Positions 37,215-46,324 of a stretch of DNA of 64,000 nt are shown here, one piece after another. The stretch covers positions 166,623-230,622 of the forward strand of contig JAKQIT010000048.1 of NCBI GenBank assembly GCA_029556915.1. The letters run 5' to 3'. Under the pieces are notes generated by a model. That model was not told the origin of the DNA. It did no database searches and saw only the letters and a program-made list of their open reading frames with translations. Made by a program: the position numbers and the translations under genes. Source of the stretch: Pseudomonadota bacterium (lineage in GTDB: Bacteria > Pseudomonadota > Gammaproteobacteria > Burkholderiales > Methylophilaceae). Each line of letters begins with the position of its first letter. The first letter of the stretch is position 1.

Positions 37215-37877
37215 ATGCGAGTTTTATTAGTTGAAGATGATGCGCTGTTGGGCGATGGGGTCAAAGTGGGCTTAAAGCTGGCAGGTTTCGCTGTGGATTG
37301 GGTGCGAGATGGACAAGCTGCCAAGCTTGCGCTTGAAACCGAAGAGTATGCGCTATTGGTGCTAGATTTGGGGTTGCCTAAAGTAAGCGGCTTAGACTTA
37401 CTTAAATGGTTGCGTAACCGCGCAATCAGCTTGCCTGTGCTCATCCTCACCGCCCGTGACACCGTGACTGATCGTGTGACTGGCTTAAACGCAGGCGCAG
37501 ATGATTATTTGATTAAACCTTTTGATTTAGATGAGTTGGTTGCCCGTCTCAACGCACTTTTACGTCGCAGTGCCGGGCAGGTTACACAAACCATACAGCA
37601 TGGCGAAATTATGCTCACGCCATCGACGCATGAGGTGTATAAGAATGGCATAAAAGTGGTGTTGTCGGCGCGTGAGTTTGCCCTATTACATGCTCTTCTT
37701 CTTCATATTGGACATGTGCAATCACGTGAGCAGCTCGAGCAGTATTTGTATGGTTGGGGAGACGAAGTAGAAAGTAATTCGGTAGAAGTGCATATACATC
37801 ATTTACGCAAAAAGCTTGGGTCGGAACTAATTCGCACCCTGCGTGGCATAGGGTATGTCATAGATAAAACAATATAA
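37215..37877 (+). CDS. OmpR-family response regulator (QseB-like)
   Basis: Regulator of 220 residues: receiver with phosphoacceptor D51 (LLVLDLGLPKVSG) and KP at the switch (YLIKPFDLDEL), then a winged-helix DNA-binding domain with SREQLEQYLYGWGDEVESNSVEVHIHHLRKKL, the QseB/PmrA signature. It probably binds the direct repeat at 35559-35575. The kinase gene begins 2 nt after the stop. Confidence 0.93.
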   Translation: MRVLLVEDDALLGDGVKVGLKLAGFAVDWVRDGQAAKLALETEEYALLVLDLGLPKVSGLDLLKWLRNRAISLPVLILTARDTVTDRVTGLNAGADDYLIKPFDLDELVARLNALLRRSAGQVTQTIQHGEIMLTPSTHEVYKNGIKVVLSAREFALLHALLLHIGHVQSREQLEQYLYGWGDEVESNSVEVHIHHLRKKLGSELIRTLRGIGYVIDKTI

Positions 37878-37879
37878 AT

Positions 37880-39223
37880 ATGAAGTCATTACGTTTACGA
37901 CTCGTGCTGCTCCTGTTTGTCGGCCTAGGTGTTGCTTGGCTGGTAGCCGCTTGGTTTACACACTTGGAATCACGCGAGGAAATTAACAGTTTATTTGATG
38001 CACAAATTGCGCAGTCTGCACAAGTATTGCTGGAGACAACGCGTCACGAATTGCATGAACGCATTGAGCATGATGATGACGAAATTACCGTCACGCACGA
38101 GTATGAACAAAAGCTGATTTTTCAAATTTGGGACGAACACGACCTATTGTTACGCTCAACCACAGCGCCCAATACTGCAATGGCAAATAGTGAAGAAGGC
38201 TACAGTGAGGCAATCATCAATGGCCAACCATCACGTGTTTTAACCCGTTGGGATGCACGTCATGAATTTATGATTCAAGTGGCTGAGCCGCTTGCAGGGC
38301 GAGAAGTTTTAGCGCGGCACATTACATTAAAAATGCTTACGCCCATGTTTATAGTTTTGCCAGTTTTAGGAATATTACTTTGGTTGGGGATTGGCGCAGG
38401 TTTGCGGCCATTACAACAAATTAAGCAGGAAGTTAAACAGCGCGCTGCCCATCAATTACAGCCCCTTGCAATGAATAATGTGCCTGATGAAGTAGCGCCG
38501 CTAATAAGTGCACTTAACGATTTATTTGCTCGTTTAGCACACGCCTTTGAAAGTGAGCGGCGCTTTACCGCCGACGCAGCACATGAACTACGCACCCCAT
38601 TGACCGCGCTCAAGATTCAAGCCCAAGTGGCAGCACGGACACAAGACGATACTGAGCGCAACTTGGCATTAGCCCAAGTGCTGCGTGGTGTTGATAGGGC
38701 AACGCACTTGATTGAACAACTCCTCGCTTTGACCAGAGTTGACCCAGAAAATACCACTCTCACTTTTGAGCAAGTTAATTTGCGCCACATTGCCGTTAGC
38801 GTGCTGGCAGATTTAGCGCCATTGGCACAGGCAAAAAAACTAGCATTGGTGCTAGAAGATGGCGCAGATTGCTATGTACAAGGCAACCAAACACAACTTA
38901 GCTTAATGCTGCGCAATTTGGTCGATAACGCTATCCGTTACACTACGGAAGGTAGTGTAACTGTGGCACTCAGTAATGCTGGGGGTGTTACGCTGACAGT
39001 TAGCGACACTGGGCCAGGCATTGCCGAAAGCGAACGCGAGCAAGTGCAAAAACGTTTCTACCGTATTACAGGAAGCGGTGAAGAAGGTAGCGGATTGGGA
39101 CTTTCTATTGTTAAGCGTATTGCTGAGTTGCATGGGGCAAAATTGAGTTTAAGTTACGCAAACGCTGGCTATGGATTAAAGGCAACGGTAGCTTGGGGCA
39201 ATGATTGCCAGCAAAAAAACTAA
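37880..39223 (+). CDS. Sensor histidine kinase (QseC-like)
   Basis: Membrane kinase of 447 residues. Membrane segments at about 8-28 and 152-176 enclose a periplasmic sensor domain of ~120 residues; then HAMP, the H box AHELRTPLTALKIQAQV (His near 236) and a catalytic domain with NLVDNAIRYT, DTGPGI and GSGLGLSIV. Its signal is unknown; the operon suggests the redox or ligand state of the periplasmic cytochromes. Confidence 0.93.
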   Translation: MKSLRLRLVLLLFVGLGVAWLVAAWFTHLESREEINSLFDAQIAQSAQVLLETTRHELHERIEHDDDEITVTHEYEQKLIFQIWDEHDLLLRSTTAPNTAMANSEEGYSEAIINGQPSRVLTRWDARHEFMIQVAEPLAGREVLARHITLKMLTPMFIVLPVLGILLWLGIGAGLRPLQQIKQEVKQRAAHQLQPLAMNNVPDEVAPLISALNDLFARLAHAFESERRFTADAAHELRTPLTALKIQAQVAARTQDDTERNLALAQVLRGVDRATHLIEQLLALTRVDPENTTLTFEQVNLRHIAVSVLADLAPLAQAKKLALVLEDGADCYVQGNQTQLSLMLRNLVDNAIRYTTEGSVTVALSNAGGVTLTVSDTGPGIAESEREQVQKRFYRITGSGEEGSGLGLSIVKRIAELHGAKLSLSYANAGYGLKATVAWGNDCQQKN

Positions 39224-39320
39224 GGTCTTCACTCAAATCTAAAGCAAATATATTGCTAGCAAAATTGAGTATTTCAAAACACAAAAAAATCTCTATCTTA
39301 ATCAAACATCTTTTTGCCAC

Positions 39321-39353
39321 CTCTGCAAGCCAGTATCCATGAGGCTTCCAGAG
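39321..39353. repeat. Dispersed hairpin repeat, copy 8
   Basis: Arms CTCTGCAAGCC / GGCTTCCAGAG (10 of 11 pairs), loop agtatccatga. Long copy with CATCTTTT on the left (39307-39314) and AAAAATTTCTCGGG on the right (39358-39371). It lies in the 273-bp gap between the kinase gene and ccoI; I see no gene in this gap. Confidence 0.92.
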
Positions 39354-39496
39354 GCATAAAAATTTCTCGGGTTGGATTAGCCGTTTTTTTAGAGAAAGAA
39401 CGATTCAATTTTAGGGTGGTCTGACTGAACAATAGGCACACACTTGCTCAGTATTAAAGCGATATAATGCAATATTGATTGGCCATACTTTAATTT

Positions 39497-41815
39497 ATGC
39501 AACAACCTAATTTACTTCAAACGCAAATCCTTGTTGAGCCGACTGCACAGCAAGATGCGCACGCTTGGGTTGCATTAGATGACGTAGCAGAGTGGTCTAG
39601 CTTTAGCCAAGTTAATCAAAATCAGCAAGATGAGTGGGAGTCGCGTCTGGCGATTGAGGGGATGCATTGCGCGGCTTGTGCATTTAAAGTTGAAAAAGCG
39701 CTCAAAGCCATACCGGGGGTGGCAAGTGCAGAAGTGAATGCAACCAGTGGTAGAGCACGTGTGGTTTGGTCGGCTGCTATCACCAAGCCTTCTGAGTGGC
39801 TCTCAGCCGTGCAGTTGGCAGGTTATCGCGCTTTGCCAGCAGCTGACGCTTTTGCACAGGATGCTCGCCGTAAAAATCAACGGTTAATGTTGTGGCGCTG
39901 GCTAGTGGCAGGCTTTTGTATGATGCAGGTCATGATGTATGCCTACCCAAGCTATGTGGCTAATACAGGCGAAATGACGCCTGATATGCTCAATTTACTG
40001 CGCTGGGCATCTTGGCTGCTAACTTTGCCCGTACTGATTTTTTCTTCTGGGCCATTTTTTAGCAATGCACTCAATGATATCAAGCAGCGCCAAATTAGTA
40101 TGGAGCTGCCTGTAGCTATCGGCATTTTAATCACCTTTTTAGTTAGTACGGCTGCTACTTTTGACCCCAAAGGCTGGTGGGGTAGTGAGGTTTATTTTGA
40201 CTCAATGACCATGTTTGTGTTTTTTCTACTCACAGGTCGCTGGTTAGAGTTGCGCATGCGTGATCGCACAGCTGGTGCGCTTGATGCCTTAATGCACCGA
40301 TTGCCAGCCAGCGTAGAGCTACTAAAAAAAGATGGCAGTTTTGAGCGTGTGGGTGTGCGCCGTTTGCAGATAGGAGATGTCGTGCGCGTGCTTCCAGGCG
40401 AATCATTTCCTGCAGATGGTGAAATCATATTAGGCGAGACCAGTGTGGATGAAGCTTTGCTCACAGGTGAGTCACACGCGGTTTCAAAAAAAACTGGTGC
40501 AATGGTAATAGCGGGAAGCCACAATTTAACTTCTGCAGTGCAAATGCGTATCAATAAACTAGGTCAGGACACGCGGTATGCGCAAATTGTGGCGCTAATG
40601 GAGCGCGTTTCAGTAGAGAAACCACGTTTGGCTCTGCTGGCAGATAGGATTGCGCGCCCATTTTTAATCGCGGTACTGTTCGCAGCGGCAGCTTCAGCGG
40701 CTTTTTGGTGGCAGGCTGATCATAGCCGCGCACTGATGTCAGCTGTAGCTGTGCTCATTGTTACTTGTCCATGCGCACTTTCGTTGGCTACACCTGCAGC
40801 AATGCTTACCGCTTCTGGTGCATTGGCACGTAGTGGTGTATTAGTGCGAAAAATGCAAGCATTAGAAGCACTCACCACAATAGACACGGTAGTTTTTGAC
40901 AAAACTGGCACCCTAACGCAGGCCAGCATGGCAGTTGGGAAAATAGAAACAGCATTGGATATGAGCGCACAACGTGCCTTGCAGTTGGCTGGTGCTGTAG
41001 CAAAATACTCCTTGCATCCTGTTTCACGGGCTTTGGTTTTAGCTAATAATCAGGTTGAGACGGATTCTGATGTCCATATCATAAGTGTACAAGAGGTGGC
41101 TGGTGCAGGCTTGATTGCCCAATCAAGTATCGGCGAGCTAAGGTTGGGGTCAGCAAAGTTTTGTGGCTTGGATAACAAACAAGCGCAACATGAAAATAAT
41201 GATGTTTCAAAAGTATTTATGTCCTCTGAAGCAGGCTGGTTAGCTAGTTTTACATTACATGAGGCGATTAAATCCGATGCGGCTACGGCTGTAAGCGCAT
41301 TGAAAAATAGCGGATTACAGGTTGAAGTGTTGTCTGGTGATAAATCCACTTCGGTTGCGAAAATTGCTGCTTTAGTTGGTATAGCAGAGGTAAGAGGTAA
41401 CTGTACCCCGCAAGATAAGCTAAATCATTTAAAATTATTACAGCAGCAAGGTCGTAAAGTGGCCATGATTGGCGATGGTCTTAATGATGGGCCAGTGTTA
41501 GCAAGTGCCTATGTCTCAATAGCAATAGGGCAGGCCGTACCTTTAGCACAAGCGCAATCAGATTTTGTTGTGATGGGAGGGCAATTATTTTTGGTACCCC
41601 AGCTATTATTACAGGCAAAACATACTATGCGCGTTGTGAAGCAAAATTTGTTGTGGGCGGCGATTTATAATGCAGTTTGCGTGCCACTGGCGGTGGCGGG
41701 CATGTTGCCGGCCTGGTTGGCAGGTTTAGGGATGGCGCTAAGTTCGTTATTGGTAATATTAAACGCTGCGCGCTTATCAAAGATGCCTATGCCAACCCTC
41801 AAACAATTTGCTTAA
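39497..41815 (+). CDS. ccoI: Copper-translocating P-type ATPase CcoI (FixI)
   Basis: P1B-type ATPase of 772 residues that exports copper for cbb3 oxidase assembly. One N-terminal metal-binding domain has GMHCAAC (about 55-61), the transport motif is CPC in VTCPCALSLATPAA (about 424-427), and the phosphorylation site is DKTGTLT near 468. Other motifs: TGES, GDGLNDGP. Immediate linkage to ccoS supports CcoI rather than a detoxifying CopA. Confidence 0.94.
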   Translation: MQQPNLLQTQILVEPTAQQDAHAWVALDDVAEWSSFSQVNQNQQDEWESRLAIEGMHCAACAFKVEKALKAIPGVASAEVNATSGRARVVWSAAITKPSEWLSAVQLAGYRALPAADAFAQDARRKNQRLMLWRWLVAGFCMMQVMMYAYPSYVANTGEMTPDMLNLLRWASWLLTLPVLIFSSGPFFSNALNDIKQRQISMELPVAIGILITFLVSTAATFDPKGWWGSEVYFDSMTMFVFFLLTGRWLELRMRDRTAGALDALMHRLPASVELLKKDGSFERVGVRRLQIGDVVRVLPGESFPADGEIILGETSVDEALLTGESHAVSKKTGAMVIAGSHNLTSAVQMRINKLGQDTRYAQIVALMERVSVEKPRLALLADRIARPFLIAVLFAAAASAAFWWQADHSRALMSAVAVLIVTCPCALSLATPAAMLTASGALARSGVLVRKMQALEALTTIDTVVFDKTGTLTQASMAVGKIETALDMSAQRALQLAGAVAKYSLHPVSRALVLANNQVETDSDVHIISVQEVAGAGLIAQSSIGELRLGSAKFCGLDNKQAQHENNDVSKVFMSSEAGWLASFTLHEAIKSDAATAVSALKNSGLQVEVLSGDKSTSVAKIAALVGIAEVRGNCTPQDKLNHLKLLQQQGRKVAMIGDGLNDGPVLASAYVSIAIGQAVPLAQAQSDFVVMGGQLFLVPQLLLQAKHTMRVVKQNLLWAAIYNAVCVPLAVAGMLPAWLAGLGMALSSLLVILNAARLSKMPMPTLKQFA

Positions 41816-41831
41816 ATTTTCTGGATGTAAT

Positions 41832-41969
41832 ATGGATATTCTTTACTTAATTATTCCTCTTTCAGTCATACTTGTGCTGGCCATTTTGGGCGGTCTTTGG
41901 TGGGCGATATATACAGGCCAATTTGAAGATGTGAAAGATGAAGGTGAACGTATATTGCAAGATGATTAA
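41832..41969 (+). CDS. ccoS: cbb3 oxidase maturation protein CcoS
   Basis: Short membrane protein of 45 residues, translated by hand from the ATG 16 bp after ccoI. A single hydrophobic helix (LYLIIPLSVILVLAILGGLWW) is followed by an acidic tail (QFEDVKDEGERIL), which is the CcoS (FixS) pattern. It is needed for cofactor insertion into cbb3 oxidase in other bacteria. Confidence 0.92.
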   Translation: MDILYLIIPLSVILVLAILGGLWWAIYTGQFEDVKDEGERILQDD

Positions 41970-42141
41970 TTAGCTAGCAGGTTGATTCTTCAAGAAATTT
42001 GGTTGATGCCAAAATTTTCTTAGTAACTATTGATGGTTTGGTAGTTCAGTTTTACTCCCTTATAAAATGTAACTTAATTTAGCAAAATGTTACTTAAATG
42101 TAATTTTTTGCTTGAGCGCCATGCGTTTATGTGATATTTTT

Positions 42142-42155
42142 TTGATGTGCGTCAA
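42142..42155 (+). promoter_or_regulatory. Weak FNR-like box before the aa3 oxidase cluster
   Basis: TTGAT-gtgc-GTCAA, one mismatch to TTGATnnnnATCAA. It lies about 84 bp before the DUF2244 start; no good -10 follows at the class II distance, so it could serve in repression or be chance. Confidence 0.45.
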
Positions 42156-42238
42156 AATGTCGCATATTAAAATATCGTAAAGCAATACATTTTTGATATA
42201 TCCATGCTTTGATAAAAGATTTTTTGCTTGGGGTATGT

Positions 42239-42718
42239 ATGGCGGTGTTGGATTTGGGGTGCAGTATTGTAGCTAGGCCAAATAATTCATTATCTGCAAA
42301 AGATAATGTTTTTTTGTTGCTGGCTATTGCTATAGTTTCGCTAATGATAGCACTGAGTTTTGCACTAATTGGCGCATGGCTGGTGCTACCGTTCGCTGGT
42401 TTGGAAATTTTGGCGTTTGCTTATGCGTTTAATTATATATATGTGCACTCAAATGATTTTGAAAGCATTACGATTCAAAATGACAGTGTTGTTGTAGAAA
42501 AGCGTAGTGATAAAAAAGTTACTAAAACAGTTTTTCAGCGCTACTGGGCACAAGTAAGCGTGCGAAATGTTGATGGTAACGGGGGGCTTGCTGGTAAAAC
42601 AAGTTTGTATATCAGTTCTCATGGTAAAGAAGTAGAGTTTGGTGGAAATTTGATCAATGATGAGCAGCGCATTGAGTTGGCGCTGGCAATCAAGCAAAAA
42701 ATTAAAAATATAGATTAA
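42239..42718 (+). CDS. DUF2244 membrane protein
   Basis: Protein of 159 residues: N-terminal VARPNNSLSAKDN, two hydrophobic segments (about 22-70) and a C-terminal beta-rich domain, matching DUF2244. These proteins are commonly encoded just before cytochrome oxidase genes; their role is unknown, perhaps in oxidase assembly. The ATG at 42239 has GGGGT shortly upstream; a TTG at 42209 would add 10 residues. Confidence 0.82.
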   Translation: MAVLDLGCSIVARPNNSLSAKDNVFLLLAIAIVSLMIALSFALIGAWLVLPFAGLEILAFAYAFNYIYVHSNDFESITIQNDSVVVEKRSDKKVTKTVFQRYWAQVSVRNVDGNGGLAGKTSLYISSHGKEVEFGGNLINDEQRIELALAIKQKIKNID

Positions 42719-42739
42719 CTTAAGTTTGGAGCTGGTTTT

Positions 42740-43912
42740 ATGTCGTTGTTTAAAAAAGTTGGTTTGGGACTTGCGGCAATCATGGCCTCTTTTATGGCAA
42801 AGGCTGATTATTCATGGAATTTCCCCGAGCCCGTAACGCCGATGGCGCTTGATACCCTGCATGTGCACAACAAGTTTATGATTATCACTATGGTGATATT
42901 TGTAGTGGTGTTGGCAATTATGATTTATTCAATATTTGCACACCGCAAAAGCAAAAATTTCAAACCAGTCGAAGATAAGGCTCCATCAACGACAATCGAA
43001 ATATTTTGGACGCTTATACCTTTTGCAATATTGTTATTGATTGACTTTGTTATTATGGGCATTCCAGCCTACCACAGTGTGGTAATGATGGAAGACACGC
43101 GTAACGAGGCAAAAATGGTGGTTAAAATCACTGGATCACAATGGCGTTGGCAATATGAATACTTAGATGGAGATGCGCAAGGAATTAAGCTTGTGAGCAA
43201 TTTAAGTACACCGAAAGAGCAAATGGATAAAGGTTTTGAGGGTAAAAAGGATGAGCAATATCTATTGGAGGTAGATAACCGTTTGGTATTGCCTGTTGGC
43301 GAAAAAGTACGAATTTTAATGACGGCGACAGATGTGTTGCATAATTGGTGGGTGCCTCAGTTTGGGTCTTCACGTGTGGCGGTACCAGGGTTTATTCGCG
43401 AAACTTGGGTGCAAGTAGATAAGCCTGGTACATATCGAGGGCAGTGTAAGGAACTGTGTGGCAAGGGGCATGGTTATATGCCCGTAGTGGTCGATGCTTT
43501 ACCTATGGAAGAGTACAAAGCTTGGGTTGTGGCAAAAAAAGAAGAAATGGCTAAAGCTTCAGCAGGAGCAGACAAAGAGTGGACAAAAGAAGAATTGATT
43601 GCAGAGGGTAAATCAGTCTATGAGAAAAACTGTGCAGTATGTCACCAAGTGTCTGGTGCTGGCCTGCCTCCGGCTTTCCCCGCATTAACAGGAAGCAAAA
43701 TAACAACTTCACCAATATTTGGCGCAGATGGGAAATACTTACCAGACAGTCATTTGGATCGTGTACTCAATGGTAAGGGTGTGATGCCAGCATGGAAATC
43801 AACTTTAAATGATTCAGAGATTGCCGCAGTAATAACTTATGAGCGTAATGCGTTAGGTAATAGTGTTGGCGATTTAATTCAGCCATCACAGGTAAAGTCT
43901 GCTAGACAATAA
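42740..43912 (+). CDS. coxB: Cytochrome c oxidase subunit II with fused cytochrome c domain
   Basis: CuA-bearing subunit of 390 residues. A signal sequence and two membrane segments (about 45-68 and 88-110) precede the cupredoxin domain with the CuA ligands in GQCKELCGKGHGYM (about 233-246). A C-terminal cytochrome c domain with CAVCH (about 299-303) is fused, as in caa3-like oxidases. This lets the enzyme accept electrons through its own haem c. Confidence 0.95.
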   Translation: MSLFKKVGLGLAAIMASFMAKADYSWNFPEPVTPMALDTLHVHNKFMIITMVIFVVVLAIMIYSIFAHRKSKNFKPVEDKAPSTTIEIFWTLIPFAILLLIDFVIMGIPAYHSVVMMEDTRNEAKMVVKITGSQWRWQYEYLDGDAQGIKLVSNLSTPKEQMDKGFEGKKDEQYLLEVDNRLVLPVGEKVRILMTATDVLHNWWVPQFGSSRVAVPGFIRETWVQVDKPGTYRGQCKELCGKGHGYMPVVVDALPMEEYKAWVVAKKEEMAKASAGADKEWTKEELIAEGKSVYEKNCAVCHQVSGAGLPPAFPALTGSKITTSPIFGADGKYLPDSHLDRVLNGKGVMPAWKSTLNDSEIAAVITYERNALGNSVGDLIQPSQVKSARQ

Positions 43913-43961
43913 GTTGAAGTAATTAAGTGTTTTATTTTATAAGGTAGCATAGGAGAGTACT

Positions 43962-45554
43962 ATGAGTACAAGCACGGTAGCACATCATGATGAACATGCC
44001 GATCATCCGTCTGGCATTATGCGTTGGTTGACCACAACCAATCATAAAGACATTGGTACGATGTATCTAACATTTTCGCTGATCATGTTTTTTGTTGGTG
44101 GATGCATGATTTTGGGCATAAGGGCAGAGCTGTTTAAGCCTGGTTTGCAGTTAATGAACCCTGATTTCTTTAACCAACTAATTGGTGTGCACGCACTGAT
44201 TATGATATTTGCAGCCTTAATGCCTGCAGCTACTGGTTTTGCTAACTGGATGATCCCGCTACAAATTGGCGCGCCAGATATGGCTTTACCCCGTTTAAAT
44301 AACTGGGGGTTTTGGTTGTTACCGCCTTCAGCAATTCTTTTAACTTTACCATTTACTTTGGCTCTGTTTGGAATTGGTGATGGGGCGTTAGCTACTGGCT
44401 GGACATTTTATCCGCCGCTTTCTGTGCAAGGTGGCATCGGCGTGGATTTCGCCATTTTTGCCGTACACTTGTTAGGCATTTCTTCTGTGCTAGGCTCTAT
44501 TAACATTATAGTAACTTTGTTTAATATGCGCGCTCCAGGCATGACGCTAATGAAGATGCCGATGTTTTGCTGGGGCTGGTTAATAACTGCATTTTTGTTG
44601 ATAGCCACAATTCCAGTATTAGCAGGTGCGGTGACAATGTTGCTGACAGATCGCCATTTTGGTACGCATTTTTTTGATGCGGCAGGCGGTGGTGACCCAA
44701 TTATGTTCCAACATTTATTTTGGTTCTTTGGTCACCCTGAAGTGTATATTTTGTTGTTGCCAGTTTGGGGTTTTATTCCACAAATCTTAGAAACGTTCTC
44801 ACGTAAAAAAATGTACGGTTATAAAGCGCAAGTGTACTCGTTATGGGCGATTGGTGCATTAGCGGTGGTTGTGTGGGCACATCACTTCTTTACCGCAGGT
44901 ATGCCTGTGCCAGCATTGTTATATTTCATGTACAGCACCATGGCTATTTCATTGCCATTAGCAGTTTTATTTTTCTGCTGGATTAAGACAATGTGGAAAG
45001 GCTCAATGAGCTTTGAAACGCCGATGTTGTTTACAGTTGGTTGGATTATTTTGTTTGGTATTGGAGGCCTAACAGGCCTTGTGCTGGCAGACGTTGCAGC
45101 TGATGCTCAGTACCATAACAGCTACTTCGTTGTTGCCCATTTCCATTACACCTTATTTGCGGGCGGCATTATGGGTATTATGGCGGGTACCTATTACTGG
45201 CTACCAAAAATGACAGGACACATGTATAGTGAAAAATTAGGTAAGTTGCATTTTTGGCTAACCGCTATTTCATTCAACCTGACCTTTATTCCCCAGTTCT
45301 TCCTTGGTCTGGCTGGTATGCCACGTCGTATTCCAGATTACGCATTGCAATTTGCTGAATTCAACATGATTTCATCTATAGCAGCATTTGTGCTTGGCCT
45401 GTCACAATTGATTTTTGTTTACAATATTGTCACTTGTGCAAGAGGTGGAAAAAAAGCGACTGATCAAGTTTGGGAGGGTGCAAATGGTTTAGAGTGGACA
45501 TTGCCATCACCACCACCATACCATAGCTTTACTGAGCAACCTGTCATTAAATAA
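43962..45554 (+). CDS. coxA: Cytochrome c oxidase subunit I
   Basis: Catalytic subunit with haem a and the haem a3-CuB centre, 530 residues and twelve membrane segments. HPEVYILLLPVWGFIPQ includes the Tyr-His-CuB site of the D/K-channel oxidases, WAHHFFTAG the other CuB histidines and HFHYTLFAGG the haem ligands. It follows coxB by 49 bp. Confidence 0.97.
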   Translation: MSTSTVAHHDEHADHPSGIMRWLTTTNHKDIGTMYLTFSLIMFFVGGCMILGIRAELFKPGLQLMNPDFFNQLIGVHALIMIFAALMPAATGFANWMIPLQIGAPDMALPRLNNWGFWLLPPSAILLTLPFTLALFGIGDGALATGWTFYPPLSVQGGIGVDFAIFAVHLLGISSVLGSINIIVTLFNMRAPGMTLMKMPMFCWGWLITAFLLIATIPVLAGAVTMLLTDRHFGTHFFDAAGGGDPIMFQHLFWFFGHPEVYILLLPVWGFIPQILETFSRKKMYGYKAQVYSLWAIGALAVVVWAHHFFTAGMPVPALLYFMYSTMAISLPLAVLFFCWIKTMWKGSMSFETPMLFTVGWIILFGIGGLTGLVLADVAADAQYHNSYFVVAHFHYTLFAGGIMGIMAGTYYWLPKMTGHMYSEKLGKLHFWLTAISFNLTFIPQFFLGLAGMPRRIPDYALQFAEFNMISSIAAFVLGLSQLIFVYNIVTCARGGKKATDQVWEGANGLEWTLPSPPPYHSFTEQPVIK

Positions 45555-45561
45555 AGGGTAA

Positions 45562-45586
45562 TTGCTCACACTTTATGTGTGAGCAA
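45562..45586 (+). terminator. Hairpin after coxA
   Basis: Perfect 10-bp inverted repeat TTGCTCACAC / GTGTGAGCAA with a 5-nt loop, 7 bp after the coxA stop and without a T-run. It more likely protects the coxBA mRNA end or marks a processing site than terminates fully. Confidence 0.6.
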
Positions 45587-45595
45587 ACAGTCAGC

Positions 45596-45700
45596 ATGAA
45601 AAATAAAGAAGCAATTAAAAGTAACAAAAAAGTTGCGCTAATTTTAGGATTAGTTGCACTTGCGTGGTACGTAATTTCTATATTTACAATATGGAAGTAA
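45596..45700 (+). CDS. Cytochrome oxidase small assembly protein
   Basis: Tiny protein of 34 residues, translated by hand: a basic N-terminus (MKNKEAIKSNKK) and one membrane helix (VALILGLVALAWYVISIFTIW). Proteins of this size and shape are encoded directly before ctaG in many betaproteobacteria and are annotated as small assembly proteins. Its end overlaps the ctaG ATG by 10 nt, which supports a real, coupled gene. Confidence 0.8.
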   Translation: MKNKEAIKSNKKVALILGLVALAWYVISIFTIWK

Positions 45701-46269
45701 GACCGAACGAAAGTGTTGTTGTAGCAACTGCAGAAAACGAAACTGAACTTAGAAAACAAGCTAACAAGAAGCTAGGTTTAAAAATGCTTTGGCTAGTTTT
45801 AGGCTCTCTCTTTTTTGCATTTGCATTAGTACCTATCTACGATGTACTTTGCACTATGACTGGCCTAAATGGCAAAACAAAAAGTACGGCGACAGAGCTT
45901 GCAAATACTAAAGTAGATAATACGAGATGGGTTACTGTGCAGTTTACATCGAGTGTTATGCCAGGGTTAGGTTGGAATTTTTACCCAAAGCAGCCGAGTA
46001 TTACGCTGCGACCTGGACAAGTTGAGACTGTTTTGTTTGAGGCTAAAAATATTACCAGCCAAGAGGTGGCCGGGCAGGCAATACCAAGTGTTACTCCAGG
46101 ATTGGCGGCAGCACATTTAAAAAAAATAGAATGCTTTTGTTTTCAAAGACAGGCATTGAAAGCTGGTGAATCGAAGCTCATGCCTTTGAGATTTTTCGTG
46201 AGCCCAGAATTGCCCAGTGACGTGAGAGAACTGACTTTGTCTTACGCGTTTTTTAAATCAAAAGAGTAG
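45691..46269 (+). CDS. ctaG: Cytochrome c oxidase assembly protein CtaG (Cox11)
   Basis: Periplasm-facing copper chaperone that delivers CuB to subunit I. About 192 residues with one membrane helix (about 33-55) and the copper-binding motif ECFCFQRQ near 148-155. The ATG at 45691 overlaps the end of the small assembly gene; the longer GTG frame would overlap it fully. Confidence 0.95.
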   Translation: MEVRPNESVVVATAENETELRKQANKKLGLKMLWLVLGSLFFAFALVPIYDVLCTMTGLNGKTKSTATELANTKVDNTRWVTVQFTSSVMPGLGWNFYPKQPSITLRPGQVETVLFEAKNITSQEVAGQAIPSVTPGLAAAHLKKIECFCFQRQALKAGESKLMPLRFFVSPELPSDVRELTLSYAFFKSKE

Positions 46270-46324
46270 TTGTTAGTAGGTCAGTTTAATTAAAGTTTTA
46301 AAACTTGTAATTTAGGAGTTATAA

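Noticed and set aside
39497-41815. Copper detoxification ATPase CopA
   Set aside because: The directly following ccoS and the oxidase context favour CcoI/FixI.
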